In this document: one piece after another, positions 1 to 10,452 of the stretch
Layout of the letters: every line of letters begins with the position of its first letter
How positions within the stretch are numbered: the first letter of the stretch is position 1
DNA from: Adiantum capillus-veneris
Lineage: Eukaryota; Streptophyta; Polypodiopsida; Polypodiales; Pteridaceae
NCBI GenBank assembly: GCA_014529385.2
Contig: CM043967.1
Coordinates: 6,217,001-6,281,000, forward strand
Reading direction: 5' to 3'
DNA: 64,000 bases
Position numbers and translations under genes: made by a program
The notes under the pieces: model-generated
Told to the model about the DNA's origin: nothing
Database searches by the model: none
The model's input: only the letters and a program-made list of their open reading frames with translations

Positions 1-2080
1 TTCCTGACTTTTTGCAACCCCGTTCTTCTTAACTTATGACTCTGGTGGCATTCTCTGCTCAATAGCTTTTGTGCTTGTTCTTTGTTCTGTTTGATCTACA
101 CTTGCTATTGCCTAATTTTCTTTAAGCTCTTCTGAAGTTCTGCTTCATGGAGATAAATCATCTTCAATAAGATGTGCTTTGATATAAGTCTCCATTTTAA
201 ATGTGCTTGAGGACCTTGTGATGATGTCCGCAGGTGACCAATCTTGCTCTTCATTCTTTACTATCTCTGAAGACTACATCTTCTTTCCATTATGTATCTC
301 TAACATCTTCTTGGCCATTGGCATTCCCATTTTGATGTTATAAGGCATATCTTTTGATGTGATCATGTGTAATTGAGCTATGATGATCTATAAACTTGCT
401 TCAATGGTGGTGGAGATGATTCCCTAGCATTCTTCTTGTTTGTCTCCAAATATGCTCACAAATTCAGGAGCATCTTCCAGCTGTGGTTGGCCACATCTTT
501 TCCAAGTGCGAAAGGACATGAGGTTCTTGTCTAGTTGAAAATCTACCTTTACTTCACTTGCGAGTTTTTCTTCATTCTCACCAACAACACTACACTTGAA
601 TGTCTTCGGATTTCTTTCTTTATTGACTGACTTTGTTGTGGCAGTGTCCTTTGGTTGAGCTTTATCTGCATATTTTTGCTTTGACCACCTAATTTTGTTG
701 ATGTTGACTCGTATGATTGTGATAGTGTACTTTTTGTTTGCAATTGATGAGCATTATCTACTTGCATCTAAGTAACCTTTGATCTTAAAAGATCCACTAT
801 ACTTTCTAGTAGAATCTGTCTCTTTGGAGGAAATTTTGTTGGTGACCTTTGTGTAGCTTTTTGGGCTTTAGCTTCTATTGATTTTGAATTTTCTATCACC
901 TATTCTGGCAGCTTGAGGCTTTGCATCATCTTCAGATAGTCTTTGAATTCAGTCTTATCGTCCATAGGGGTTTGTACAAGGTCATGAACCTATTGATATT
1001 TGTTACCATGTGCATCTCGATATGTGTATGTGATCTTGGTCACATGTAATTGTTTGAACACTATTGGATTTGTCGGTTTTTGACTCTAACTTGTGGAGAT
1101 CAACTGAAACTTTTGTCCGTGATGATCTTCATAGAAGAAATTGTTGCAAATTATGATGGAATCTGCGTCAATTAGAAACTTCCAACAACCATATGATCGT
1201 TTAATGGTTTCTACTTTGAAGGGGTCTGTTGACTAGAGGCTCTAGGGCTTCTAACTGACATTGTGGTTATTGGTATAAGAGCTAATTTTGATGGATTTGT
1301 AGCTCCCCCCTTCCTAGGGTGATCACTATACCTGCTTCATTGTAAGAGTTCAAAATTGTTTGGCTCTGGTTTAGTCTCACCTTTTGGGATTGTGAAGGCA
1401 CACTTTGGGTAGCACTGTTTATGTTTGGCATCTGTAAACCTTCCGCATAGTTTCCTATGTATCTCCGTGAAACATGAGAAATTATTCCCCAAGTCAAGTT
1501 GTAGATAGCATTATCTTTTCCCTGATATTGTCTATCCCATGGGTCTCCTATAATATGAGCTTTTGTGATTTCCGAACCCAAAACATCATAGATTCTATAT
1601 TTTCATCTATATCTACGTCTCAAAGTATATGCTCATTTGGCTACATCAAAGCTTGATTTCTGATGGAGGAGAGTTTGACTCTGAAGAGATTTCTGGGTTC
1701 AATTAGGTAATATCCTTCAACTCTAGGGAGGATAGGCTATAATAGATTCTTTTCTCTAAAATGAACCATCCTTTCTTATTTATCACTGGACGCACTTCTA
1801 TAAGCTGGTATGTGGGCCATTGAAACACTGGTTGATCCTTTTTGTCCAGTTGCCCTTTTCGGTCTACATAGTGTGCATATGAATTATGTGTACCATACAA
1901 TGCTAATAGCATTCTGTTTGATGTGTCCCTTAGACTCGTGAATGATTGCACACTTGTGGCAGTGGATGCAAAATCATTTGCAAACCTAACAGTCTTTTCA
2001 ACATTTGGTGATATCTAGACACCTTGACAAAATTCATGCAAGATTTTTTTGTTCAAAGAATCAATTTTAAGATTTTCAGG
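1..2080 (-). pseudogene. Degenerate retroelement-like coding region
   Basis: No complete gene is present. On the minus strand there are long, stop-interrupted open stretches at 1951-1703, 1581-1282 and about 1190-550. The piece near 1150-970 (YEDHHGQKFQL, then YRDAHGNKYQ) loosely resembles the pre-gag ORF of element B at 26.5-26.75 kb (MDRNGTQYVQVKHLD). This suggests the leader/ORF1 portion of a related Ty3-type element. In a normal minus-strand element that part would lie upstream of the gag at 3.5-4.8 kb, but here it lies downstream. It is therefore either a second element or a rearranged one. Lysine/serine/glutamine-rich composition and low similarity make any function call unsafe. Confidence 0.3.
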
Positions 2081-2089
2081 TGTATGTGC

Positions 2090-2605
2090 ATCTTTATGCT
2101 GAAAGAGAATTATTATTTCTCGAGTTTTCCAAAGCACGCCTAAGCCACACTTCTAACAAGGGAACACAAGGACGCCCAATGGGTACCAAAAATATTATGC
2201 TAAGTTAGTATAAAGATATTATGACCCATTTTAAATTCCTAAGCATATCTATGAACTAGCTTACAAGTTAAGGTTACCTAGCTTTGGCTCATTCATAATG
2301 CCTTTCATGTTAGCCTTTTAAAACCTTATAAGTGAGAGCCACTCCAAGAGCTGATAATTAAATAACTTCTCAAGTTTAAAGTCCAAGAGAGATCGTGCAC
2401 CCAGAGAGCAGTCTACAACATGAAGATGAGGTTTTAAGAAGTGATAAGACTATCCAATGATATCTATATCTTGTCAAATTTAAGAATTATCTTTTCAAAG
2501 ATACAAGGTTGATGCAAGACATCTAGCTAAAGGATAATCTAAACCTTGTAATACTTACAATGACTCATGTCAAAGGTAAGAGGAGTCACGTATGAACAAG
2601 TATAG
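2090..2605 (+). pseudogene. Chromovirus integrase tail with chromodomain (copy C')
   Basis: This is the C-terminal end of a Ty3 chromovirus polyprotein. The peptide WLIHNAFHVSLLKPYK is readable at 2285-2332, which is the usual end of the integrase GPY/F-type region. It is followed by a chromodomain start, QHEDEVLRSDKTIQ (2416-2457), and, after stops and frame changes, LVKFKNYLFKD and LMQDI. The same peptides occur on the opposite strand in element C at 23,176-23,473, so the two are copies of one family. Chromodomains of this kind direct integration to marked heterochromatin (family knowledge). The reading frame is broken by several stops, and gag, protease, RT and integrase core are absent. 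Confidence 0.7.
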
Positions 2606-3350
2606 ATTTCTTTTAAATGTTCATAATTTTTAAGTGTATGCATACCATGAATCAAGCTTGTGGTAGCTTAGTCTCTCAAGCACCTAGTAGACCTTTGCAA
2701 TCTACTATGAAAGATGATTAGGCATAAGTAAAGACATGTTTACAAAGTCTTTTGGTCAATCCAGTAGACGGGCACCCTCCTAGCCAACCACACCTTGGGC
2801 AAGCCACAAATTTTGATATAATATCTATTCTATCCTTAGGGAAAGCCTTGTAGAAGAGTCTATGGGTTTTGGAGCCGAATGTTGTACACTCCCAGTTGTA
2901 TTCTTTTGTCATGAGCCCAAAGCTTTGTAAGTCGGCCATTGGACTTATTAAAAGCCTTAGGTATAAAGCTCAAAACCCTTAGTTTGAGCACAATTGTGAC
3001 ATTATCCAAAGTTTTGAATAGTCCATTCTCAAGAAACTTGTGATTGATTTTTCTCATGATCTAGTAATCTAAATTCAATCTAAGAAGTGCATTGTGTTCC
3101 TTGTTTACTGCACTTTTATTTAAGTATTAACCATTTTCAACTTTTTTGTGGTTTGTGACTACACGTCTATGAGCTATATCTGTAGATTTGAGTGCTTAAA
3201 TGGTTTTTTTTTTACATTTTGAACATAGGAGAGTGTTGTTATTTAGGGAAACCTATATGGACTATACTGATGTAGCTTTCATGACTTAGACCATGATGGA
3301 TTGGAATTTTGGTACCTTGTGAGATGATCTCTAAACTTTGTAGATCAGTA
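2606..3350 (+). other. 3' noncoding / LTR-like end of chromovirus C'
   Basis: This tract has no supported gene. The part just after the chromodomain (GTAGCTTAGTCTCTCAAGC, then a stretch ending CATGTTTAC near 2,741) aligns by eye with the minus strand of 22,95x-23,170 downstream of the chromodomain of element C. That identifies it as 3' untranslated sequence of the same family. Beyond about 2,760 the match fades. The LTR borders could not be fixed. Confidence 0.45.
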
Positions 3351-3479
3351 GCCTTAGGCCTAATATAGCTTCCCCAAAAATTTTGTTCTGATCCAAGTTC
3401 ATTTGGTTGGCAAAATGGCGTAATGACCTAGAGCAGTGAGATAAAACATAGATAGGTTTTTAGATCGGAGTTTGGTCAG

Positions 3480-4790
3480 TTCTCACCGCCGATAAGTTTT
3501 TGATTTTTGTTTGAGCTGTCAATATGTTTTCCTCTTCAACGGGTGCATTTTTTGCAGCTTCTTAAGCTTGAGCTCGAGTCGTCACCCTTAAAGGAACTGT
3601 GGGTTCTACCTCAGATCCAGTTGAAGAAGGAATTACTCCTTAACGTTCATTGTTGCCTCCCCCTTGTAGTCTGGATTCTTAGCAAGTGTTGGAGTAGATG
3701 GTCCCTTCCACAACCATCCCAGAATCCAAAGATTTCTATTCTTCGACCCTTGTTTAGACAACCTCATGCCAAATGGTCACCTCCACATTCATAGCATGGT
3801 GCTACTTGTTGCATTGCTGGTGATCCAACTGCTAGTTGTTCTTATCTGATGAGGATGGTCTTTTAACCATACTCTTGATTTGCTATGAACATGAACGTAT
3901 TTTCATCCATGGAGTAATGATTTTTTGTCCGTTGTGGTGTATACATGGGTTGAATGTAGTTGACTATTACTCTACCATCATTCAGAAGAGGTGGTTTTTT
4001 CCCAAGCATACATTGTGGTTTAGGCTGAGTTTTACACCATTGGGTGGCATGATCCTCTCCACAAGTCTCACATCTCCTTAATTAAGGTTGTCGTACATTC
4101 AGGTTCTGAGTGTAGCCCTGGCTTATTCTTTTAAACACCTCCTCCATCACTCGATCAACATTTGGTTCTGTAGGAGTTTGAACATGTAGCTTGGTTGCAT
4201 ATTTGCTTTTCGGAGATGAGGCACTACTAGTTATGTTTCCTACGTCATATGTCACCTCTCCATAGGTCTTGCAATTGTCAATTAGATATAGAGCTTCTCT
4301 AATGAATTGCTCAAACATTGTGCATCCTTTCAAATGTAGGTAAATTTTCAGAGTCTCATTCGTCAAGCCCTCTATGAAGAGAACTAATAATCTCTCATCT
4401 TGTGGTGGCACTTGTAAAGGCCATCTCTCTACGTATTGTCTGAAGAAAATCAAATCTTCCTTCCCCTTTTTATTTTTCTTCTATTTAAAAGTGTAGATCT
4501 ATGATACCGTGTTGTGTTTGATCCCCCTTTTTGAGAACTCCTCTGTGAATTCTTGCAAGAGTTGTTCTATGTTGGGAAAATAATCTCTGTTCAATGGTTG
4601 GAACCACATCAAGGTTGTTCCTTTCAACATCAACCCAAATCCCTCATACTATGAATGAAAATCTGCAATTTGTTCGACATTCAAAACTTGTTTGAAAAGA
4701 AAGACATGATCATACGGATCCCCTAACCCATTATACTTTGTATTCACACATGGGCCACTTGATATGGTCATAGTCATTGTGGTCCAATCA
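3480..4790 (-). pseudogene. gag fragment of an A/B-family Ty3-type element
   Basis: Reading leftwards from about 4790, the translation NGLGDPYDHVFLFKQVL, then YEGFGLMLKGTTLMWFQ, KKGIKHNTVS and the open frame 4453-4082 align with gag of element B at 27.35-27.99 kb (GLGDPHDHLASFKQVL, GIKHNTVAQIYSFK). Downstream are two CCHC knuckle relics: CETCGEDHATQWC near 4070 and CYECGGDHLA*GC near 3790, the second with an in-frame stop. Gag forms the virus-like particle and the knuckles bind genomic RNA (family knowledge). The 5' end abuts, head to head, the plus-strand integrase of element A. Several stops make it non-functional. Confidence 0.75.
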
Positions 4791-6490
4791 TCAAACAAGG
4801 AAGACATATCCAAACAACAAACATTCTGACAAACGAAAAACTTCCAGTTGATTGCAGGATGACTGTACCATCTAGGCTTGGACCAAATTCTACAATTATG
4901 TATAAATCCAGAAGAATGCGAGTGTTATCTTGAAAAATCACACATCCAGGATTGTGCATTTCATTGTTCAACAACGAAAACACACCAAAGACTGAAACAA
5001 TTAGGGGTTTATTGGCCAACTATGTATGCTAACACACATGCTTATGTTAACAATTGTACTATATGTAGTGCCAAACCACCGGTGGATCACGCGACATTGT
5101 TTCAAGTAAACATTACACCTGTATGGAGTCAATATATCATTGATTTCTTAACAACAAGAACATTTCCTGAAAACATAACAAAAGCGCGAAAAAGGGCTAT
5201 AGAGCAAGAGGCTCGCGACTTTAATTTAATTGGAAGTCAACTCTACAAGCGAGGAAAGGACAATCAACTTAGAATCTGTGTAAGTGAAAGCGAATACCTG
5301 TTGATTCTAGAGCACGCACATGGAGGAATAAGTGGAGGCAATTTTTCAGGCGATAAGACGGCAAAAATTGTCTTAACCGCACGAATATGGTGGCCTACAT
5401 TGCATATGGATGCTGAGGAGTTTGTAAAGCGTTGTGACGCATGTCAGTGCACTAAGGTGCCGATAAAGAGAGATGAGATTCCACTACGGCCAATGATGGG
5501 AGCACTGGCATTTGCAAAATGGGGCATTGATTTTGTGGGACCTATTTCACCCCCTGCATATTGCACCCATACCCAATATATCATTGTGGCTACAGACTAT
5601 CTCACAAAATGGGCGAAGCCAAGGCAACAGAAAAGAAGACGCAAGAACCACTGCACAATTTTTGTATGAGAATGTCTTTGTACGATACGGATTACCAGTA
5701 GAAATTATTAGTGATTGAGGAACACATTTTCTTAATGAAGTCATTGAGTATCTGCTAGAGGAATTCATGGTCATGCATACAAAATCTGCTCCATATCATC
5801 CACAGGAAAATGGACAAGCTGAGGCCACAAATAAAACACTATGCACTGTTCTAAATTGTATCAGAGTCAAGGACATACTAGGATCAGCAGTTATACTCAA
5901 CACTATGGGCATACAGTGTAGCTTACAAAACATCACTCGGAACAACACCGTACAACATGGTGTTTGGTCTAAACGCTATATTACCCATAGAGTTTTTAGT
6001 TCCAACTCTACGAGTAGCAAAACGCTTAGAATGGATAGGGAATGAGCTCTCTTCAAGAATAGATGATCTTGAAAAACTAGATGAACTTAGACTGAGAGTT
6101 GTAGCTTCGATCTATGCTAAAAAGAGAAGACAAAAAGAGTTTTTTGACAAGCATGTGCGCACGAAAGAGTTCAAAACAGATGATTATGTACTTGTTTATA
6201 CCTTGAAGCAACATGCCAAGAAAATTAAAAAGCGAGGGATGGGACCCTTTGTGATTAGTGATTTATCACAAAGTGGAGCTGTCAAACTTGCTACATTGGC
6301 AAGAGAAGAGATGCCAAATTGGATTAGTGGGTGTCGGTTAAAAAAGTATCATTTACCACTAACACAGGATATGCTTCAACAAATCCATCAAGAAGAAACC
6401 CAAGCAGAAGCAAACGAACGCATTGCAAAAAGAAGACTTCTACGACAACAACAACAAAGTGGACCACCGTTGCGAATAAATGCTATTTGA
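4790..6490 (+). pseudogene. Element A integrase, with two HHCC zinc-binding modules
   Basis: Sequence starts in the RNase H-integrase linker (LCINPEE at about 4896). A first zinc-binding module has H-x6-H (SHIQDCAFHC), LGVYWPTM and CTIC. A second follows after about 100 residues: AHGGISGGNFSGD, IWWPTL, CDACQ, with N where the second His is usual. The DDE core shows D in GIDFVGP, D in ISD followed at once by a stop, and E in NGQAEATN. Frame changes occur near 5620 and 5860-5950. The C-terminal part (5957-6490) contains LEKLDELRLRVV and the GPFVISDLSQSGAVKL region. Integrase joins cDNA ends to target DNA. This copy is dead. Element B carries the homologous gene at 32.7-33.58 and 48.57-49.18 kb. 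Confidence 0.85.
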
Positions 6491-6512
6491 CTAACGAATT
6501 TTGGTGAAGACA

Positions 6513-6943
6513 CAATGGAACCAATAATTGAAGTCAAAGTGGGTAGCAATCAAGTTGAATCGACGGCATTGCTTGATTATGGAGCTCAAGAAAATCTGAT
6601 CTCTTACAAATTATATAAATAGCTCAAGCCCAAAGATCACCTACATCCTACTCCACAAGTGCTAAAAAGTAGTACATCACATTCGCTAAGAACATTGTGC
6701 TGGACTATATTGCATGTACAAATACATCAATATATTTACCCCCACAAGTTTTACGTGGTTGAGGATGAGAGCACACTACACCCCACCTTGTTGGTACAAC
6801 CTTGGCAAAAAGAGTATAATGTGCACATAGATTGGAATTCGGATACAGTCAAAATTCAGTATGCACAAGAACAACAGGTGGTAGCCTTTTCTCAGCAAAC
6901 CCAGAAGAACCAGATGACAATACCACAATCACTCGATAAATAA
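6513..6943 (+). pseudogene. Element A second retropepsin-like domain, downstream of integrase
   Basis: It begins with ATG 22 nt after the integrase stop and in the same frame as integrase. The translation runs MEPIIEVKVG and then ALLDYGAQENLIS, an Asp-x-Gly-Ala motif of the retropepsin type (D-S/T-G-A in active enzymes, here D-Y-G-A). A stop follows near 6620 and an open stretch resumes at 6659-6943 (FYVVEDESTLHPTLLVQPW). The element B equivalent at 49,184 has ALVDTRARVNAVS and MMILGIPWM, the latter resembling the ILG region of retropepsins. The usual protease lies before RT in element B (29.8 kb), so this is an additional copy. Its role is unknown: it may be a structural relic or process the downstream product. 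Confidence 0.6.
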
Positions 6944-6955
6944 CCAAAAGGATGG

Positions 6956-7614
6956 GTGCCACTAAAGAACAACACAATACCCATGGAGATCAACCAGGGA
7001 ACTTCCAAACATGTTCACTACAAACATAAAACAACACAGACCGCAGTGAAAAGATCAAGGTTAGCAACACGCGAAAAACAAGTATGGGTGAGGAAGCATA
7101 GAGGTGACATGGCATATAAACCACAATACAACAGAAGAAGTCAACAGAAGAACATAGTTCAACCAAGTACCACGGGAATAAAAAGGATATGGATCCCAAA
7201 GAGAATGCTCAGTAACAACTTAAATGCGACTTGCATTTGGATCCAGAAACCAAAGCAATAGGAACTCCCTTCAGTACAAGCAACACCAGCATGCAGAAAA
7301 ACACTACATATGAAACCGGCAAACCGATCTATGTGGGTGAAGATCAGCAAAACAACAATGACGCCCAGGGACATGGCAATAAACCTACAAAAACCTCTAA
7401 AACAAAGCTACAAATGGAAAGCAAAAGAGAAAAAGACTACGGCCAATTCTGCCACGACAATTCTCTCCATGGAGACAACCATGGCCATATCGACAGTAGC
7501 GGCAAACCAAGTGACTTTTGCAAGAAAGACGATCAAATAGAGAGCTGTAGAGTTACAACTTTTACTTGCAAAGAAAATCCGCGAACCAAATCAACAACAA
7601 ACAGGAAACCTTGA
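6956..7614 (+). pseudogene. Element A basic, Trp-repeat tail (unknown)
   Basis: I do not recognise a family. Overlapping open stretches (6956-7261, 7231-7614, 7310-7540) encode Lys/Arg/Gln/Thr-rich, poorly structured peptide. Short Trp-centred repeats stand out: QVWVRKHRG, RIWIPKRML, CIWIQKPK, MWVKISK. The same position in element B (49,651-49,850) has QIWVPKAQ, QIWVPKTS, VPWIQ and RVWKKKEH, so the W-[VI]-x-K repeat is shared although the rest has diverged. The basic character suggests nucleic-acid binding, as an inference only. Frame changes suggest decay. Confidence 0.4.
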
Positions 7615-9404
7615 TGCTGAATGCCAATAAGCATCTTGCTTATTCCCTCGTCTCGCACAACATTGATTTTTCCATGCATTGACTGAGTATGCATCAAATA
7701 GGGCCACATTACACGGCCGGGCATTAGCACAATTTTTAACCCACGCATTGCACATACACCGAGGCGATACCTTGTCGTCCGGGAGGACTCCGACTAGGAG
7801 GGGGGAGGCATTCTCAAATGCGGACCCAATGAAGGTAAAAAGAGCAAAAAAGGGCATGTTTTCTGACTATTTTGAAGGGTTTTCGTTTTATTGTGAAATT
7901 TTTTGGACTAACCTAAGTATGCCCTTATACAGCACAAATCTACAAGTATATAGGGCCAAACGACAAATCAGGCCCCTAGGTGTGTGTATATATATGTAAA
8001 AATAGCCATTTTCGGACAAAATACTGGTAAAACAGAGAAATCCGGCCATAAAAATTGCATGTGAGTGTATGTAGTGTTTTGCGGTGATGTTTTTGAGTTA
8101 TTATGATTTTTGGGGATTTTTTGGGTTTAATTTGCTATTTTATTTTGATTTTACTAATTATCGGCAGAAAAACTTTAAAAATACAAAAAGCAGGTGAAAT
8201 ACGATCGTAATGAAAAAAAAAATATGGGGATAATCACTGACTATAGGACAACCTATGGTACAATGGGGGTGCAATTATGTGAATGGAGTGGAAGGCGTGT
8301 TTTGGCCAGATTTTGACCGAAACATCAAATTTCTCGGAAATTGGGCAAATGGAGTCCAAATCAAGAATTTTTCGAGCCTAAACCGCATCTCGCAAGAATT
8401 TGGGATCACATGTCAAATTTCATAGAAAGTGGTTCGGGGACCCCCATTATAAGATTTTTTCACTTCACTTAGAGCTCATTTCTACTATTTCCTTCTTGAG
8501 AGAGAGCTCTTGCCACCTAGAGCGAACCGGACTTCCAGCTCCTTCTACGACGCGCACGACCACCCGACAGGCTCCAGATATGAGAGGTAGGCTCACCACC
8601 TTGATCTTTTCGCGTATGTTTGATGTTTTGTTGCGAAAACTAGTGTAGGGTTCACAAGGGAAACGGGCAGTAGAGACCTACAGGTAGAGGTGGCCACCTA
8701 ACGGCTAACCCAAAAGCAATAAGGCTTCATCGGCGGTTTACCCTAGCATAGGAGACCACTCTTGAATGCACAAAGATGGCAAAAAAACATTGGGAAAAAC
8801 CCTAACTTCTAGAGCCCTACAAGAGGCCGCCAAATGGTAAATCGGTGGAAAGGCGCCCAAATGCTACCAAAACTCATGGGTAGGAGCATCTCTAAATGCT
8901 CTTCAAGGCTGTATAGCGCACATAACCATAAGGCGACCCGAAGCGAGACTAAGCTTCAGAAACGGCATCAGACACACAAAGCGTTAACTAGCTCTCACGG
9001 CCAAACCGGATGTCCGTTTGCCACCAAACTTCACGAGCGGCTTTCCTAGACCATCAACAACCAAGTCCTATGGTGGTAGACCACCACAAGTCATCCACGA
9101 CATGTGAACGCAACCACAGGCGCTTCTAGAGTGACAAATTGCCAAACGAAGCTCCGGTAAAGCCAAAGCCAACAAAAACCATATGACAAGGATCCCCAAG
9201 GAACCATGAAGCTATGGAGACTAACATCAAGAAATTTCATAGCCGAAAAGCACTCCAAGAGTCAGAAAACGGCTCAGAGGCTCTGAGATCCAAACAGGGA
9301 GTTTCTATCTATCTTTTTGACTTTTTTATTGAAATATGTCTTAAAGGGGACTTAGGGGGGCTCAGGGCATGTACCAGTAGCATTTATCATATAAAATTCA
9401 TCAG
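7615..9404 (+). other. Element A long noncoding tract between pol and aORF module
   Basis: No coding region is supported. It holds an internal purine tract at 7796-7808 (separate entry), AT-rich sequence, and near 8500-9050 some GC-richer DNA with short open stretches that look like chance. The equivalent region of element B is 49.9-51.65 kb. Both end in palindrome-bearing repeats and then the aORF. Confidence 0.6.
7796..7808 (+). promoter_or_regulatory. Internal polypurine tract of element A (second PPT)
   Basis: The tract AGGAGGGGGGAGG is preceded by CGTCCGGGAGGACTCCGACT. The true 3' PPT of A at 14,421 is GGAGGGGGGAAG preceded by GACGACATGAACTA. Element B has a matching internal tract at 50,229 (AGGAGGGGTGGAAGGG) preceded by CGTCCCGGAGTACGCCATCT. 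The same sequence type at the same place in two diverged elements argues against chance. It could prime an internal plus strand (central PPT) or be the fossil 3' end of an ancestral shorter element. Confidence 0.6.
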
Positions 9405-10288
9405 GAGACATCCTACATGTAGGATGTCTCAAGGTCATGTTTGGGAACCAAACTCAACATCTCACCTCATACACAGCTTCTACATAGCCTTTACATGCTA
9501 GCCCATCAAGTTTCATTACAATTGGACAAGAGTTGACCTCATATGCATCAAAAAACGGAAAGTCAGAGCATAGAGGCAATAATGGGTCATAGACATACCA
9601 AAACTAGTCCAAATCACATGAAACTTGCACGATATACTCATTAGCACATTGCCAAGCTAATTGTGGGGTCAGATATGAAAATTAATGAAATAGACATCCT
9701 ACGCGTAGGATGTCTAAATGACCTATTTGACCTCCAACTGGTGTTTTTGAGTTCCAGATGTTTTTATAACACCTTCACAAGCTCATGTATCGAATTTCAA
9801 GCCATTCCCATCACATTTGGCCCCCAAAACCTCCAAGATGCACTTTTTGAGCCTAAAAACACTACACATGCTCTTAACAACACCAATGCTTATCCAAATC
9901 CAAATCTAAGAGCAGGGCCATGTTCTACCTGCTAAGGGCTAACCACAGAACCAACTTTAAGTCATTTTGAGAAAATAGACATCCTACGCGTAGGATGTCT
10001 CCAGTGTCATATTGACCTTCTGTGTAGGAATTGACTTCATGGGAGCCTTTTACATGGTATAAGAAGCCTATATATCAAAATTTCAACCCAATTGAATATC
10101 ATTGGCTACCTGTTTAGGACATCCTACCCAATTTGTGAGCCAAAAGCCTAAATCTGCTCAAAATTGCACTTTTTGATGCCCAAACCCAATTCCAAGTACA
10201 TAGCCATGTTGCATAGGTCAAGGGCCACAAGCCTATCAATTTTCACCAAAAACAAAGAAGGTAGACATCCTACACGTAGGATGTCTAC
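9405..10288. repeat. Palindrome array of element A (4 units, about 286 nt apart)
   Basis: Palindromes lie at 9405-9430, 9691-9716, 9977-10000 and 10261-10288, with centre-to-centre spacing 286, 285 and 286 nt. The arm is AGACATCCTA and its inverse. The cores are CATG, CGCG, CGCG and CACG. The first three are perfect over 24-26 bp, and the fourth has one central mismatch over 28 bp. A half-site (GACATCCTAC) at 10,118 lies almost midway between the third and fourth. Flanking DNA in the units is weakly similar (for example AAGCCTATATATCAAAATTT and TAGCCCATCAAGTTTCATT about 75-83 nt after the centres), so this is an old tandem array whose palindromes stayed intact while the rest drifted. Confidence 0.85.
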
Positions 10289-10420
10289 ATGATTATTTTT
10301 CAGCCAAAAATCTATTGTGGGCACATGCAGGGTTTCCCTAGTTCCTTTTGAGTTCTTATTTCAATTTTCAAGACATTTGGATAGTCAGAACTCAGTTTAT
10401 CAGCTAATATGTAAAAAACG

Positions 10421-10447
10421 CTAACTTTGGACTACTGAGTGCAACAG
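10421..10447 (+). promoter_or_regulatory. Putative 3' splice site before element A aORF
   Basis: CTAAC (10,421-10,425), a plant branch-point-like motif, lies 23 nt (branch A to AG) before CAACAG|G (AG at 10,446-10,447), and the aORF ATG is 6 nt further on. Element B has GCTAACTTTG and then GAACAG|G in the same arrangement before its aORF. Element X has CTAAATTTTTTCTAG. The repeat of this layout in three elements supports splicing to a subgenomic aORF mRNA. Confidence 0.55.
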
Positions 10448-10452
10448 GATCC

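Noticed and set aside
2718-2939. Cys-containing minus-strand open frame (CPRCGWLGGC) resembling a zinc ribbon
   Set aside because: It lies in the 3' noncoding region of chromovirus C' on the opposite strand and has no homologue in copy C.
8400-9050. Open frames of 71-95 codons in the GC-richer stretch of element A
   Set aside because: Not conserved at the same place in element B and without any motif. Likely chance.
9405-10288. CRISPR array
   Set aside because: The repeats are palindromes about 286 nt apart in a plant retrotransposon with no cas genes. The spacing and setting exclude CRISPR.
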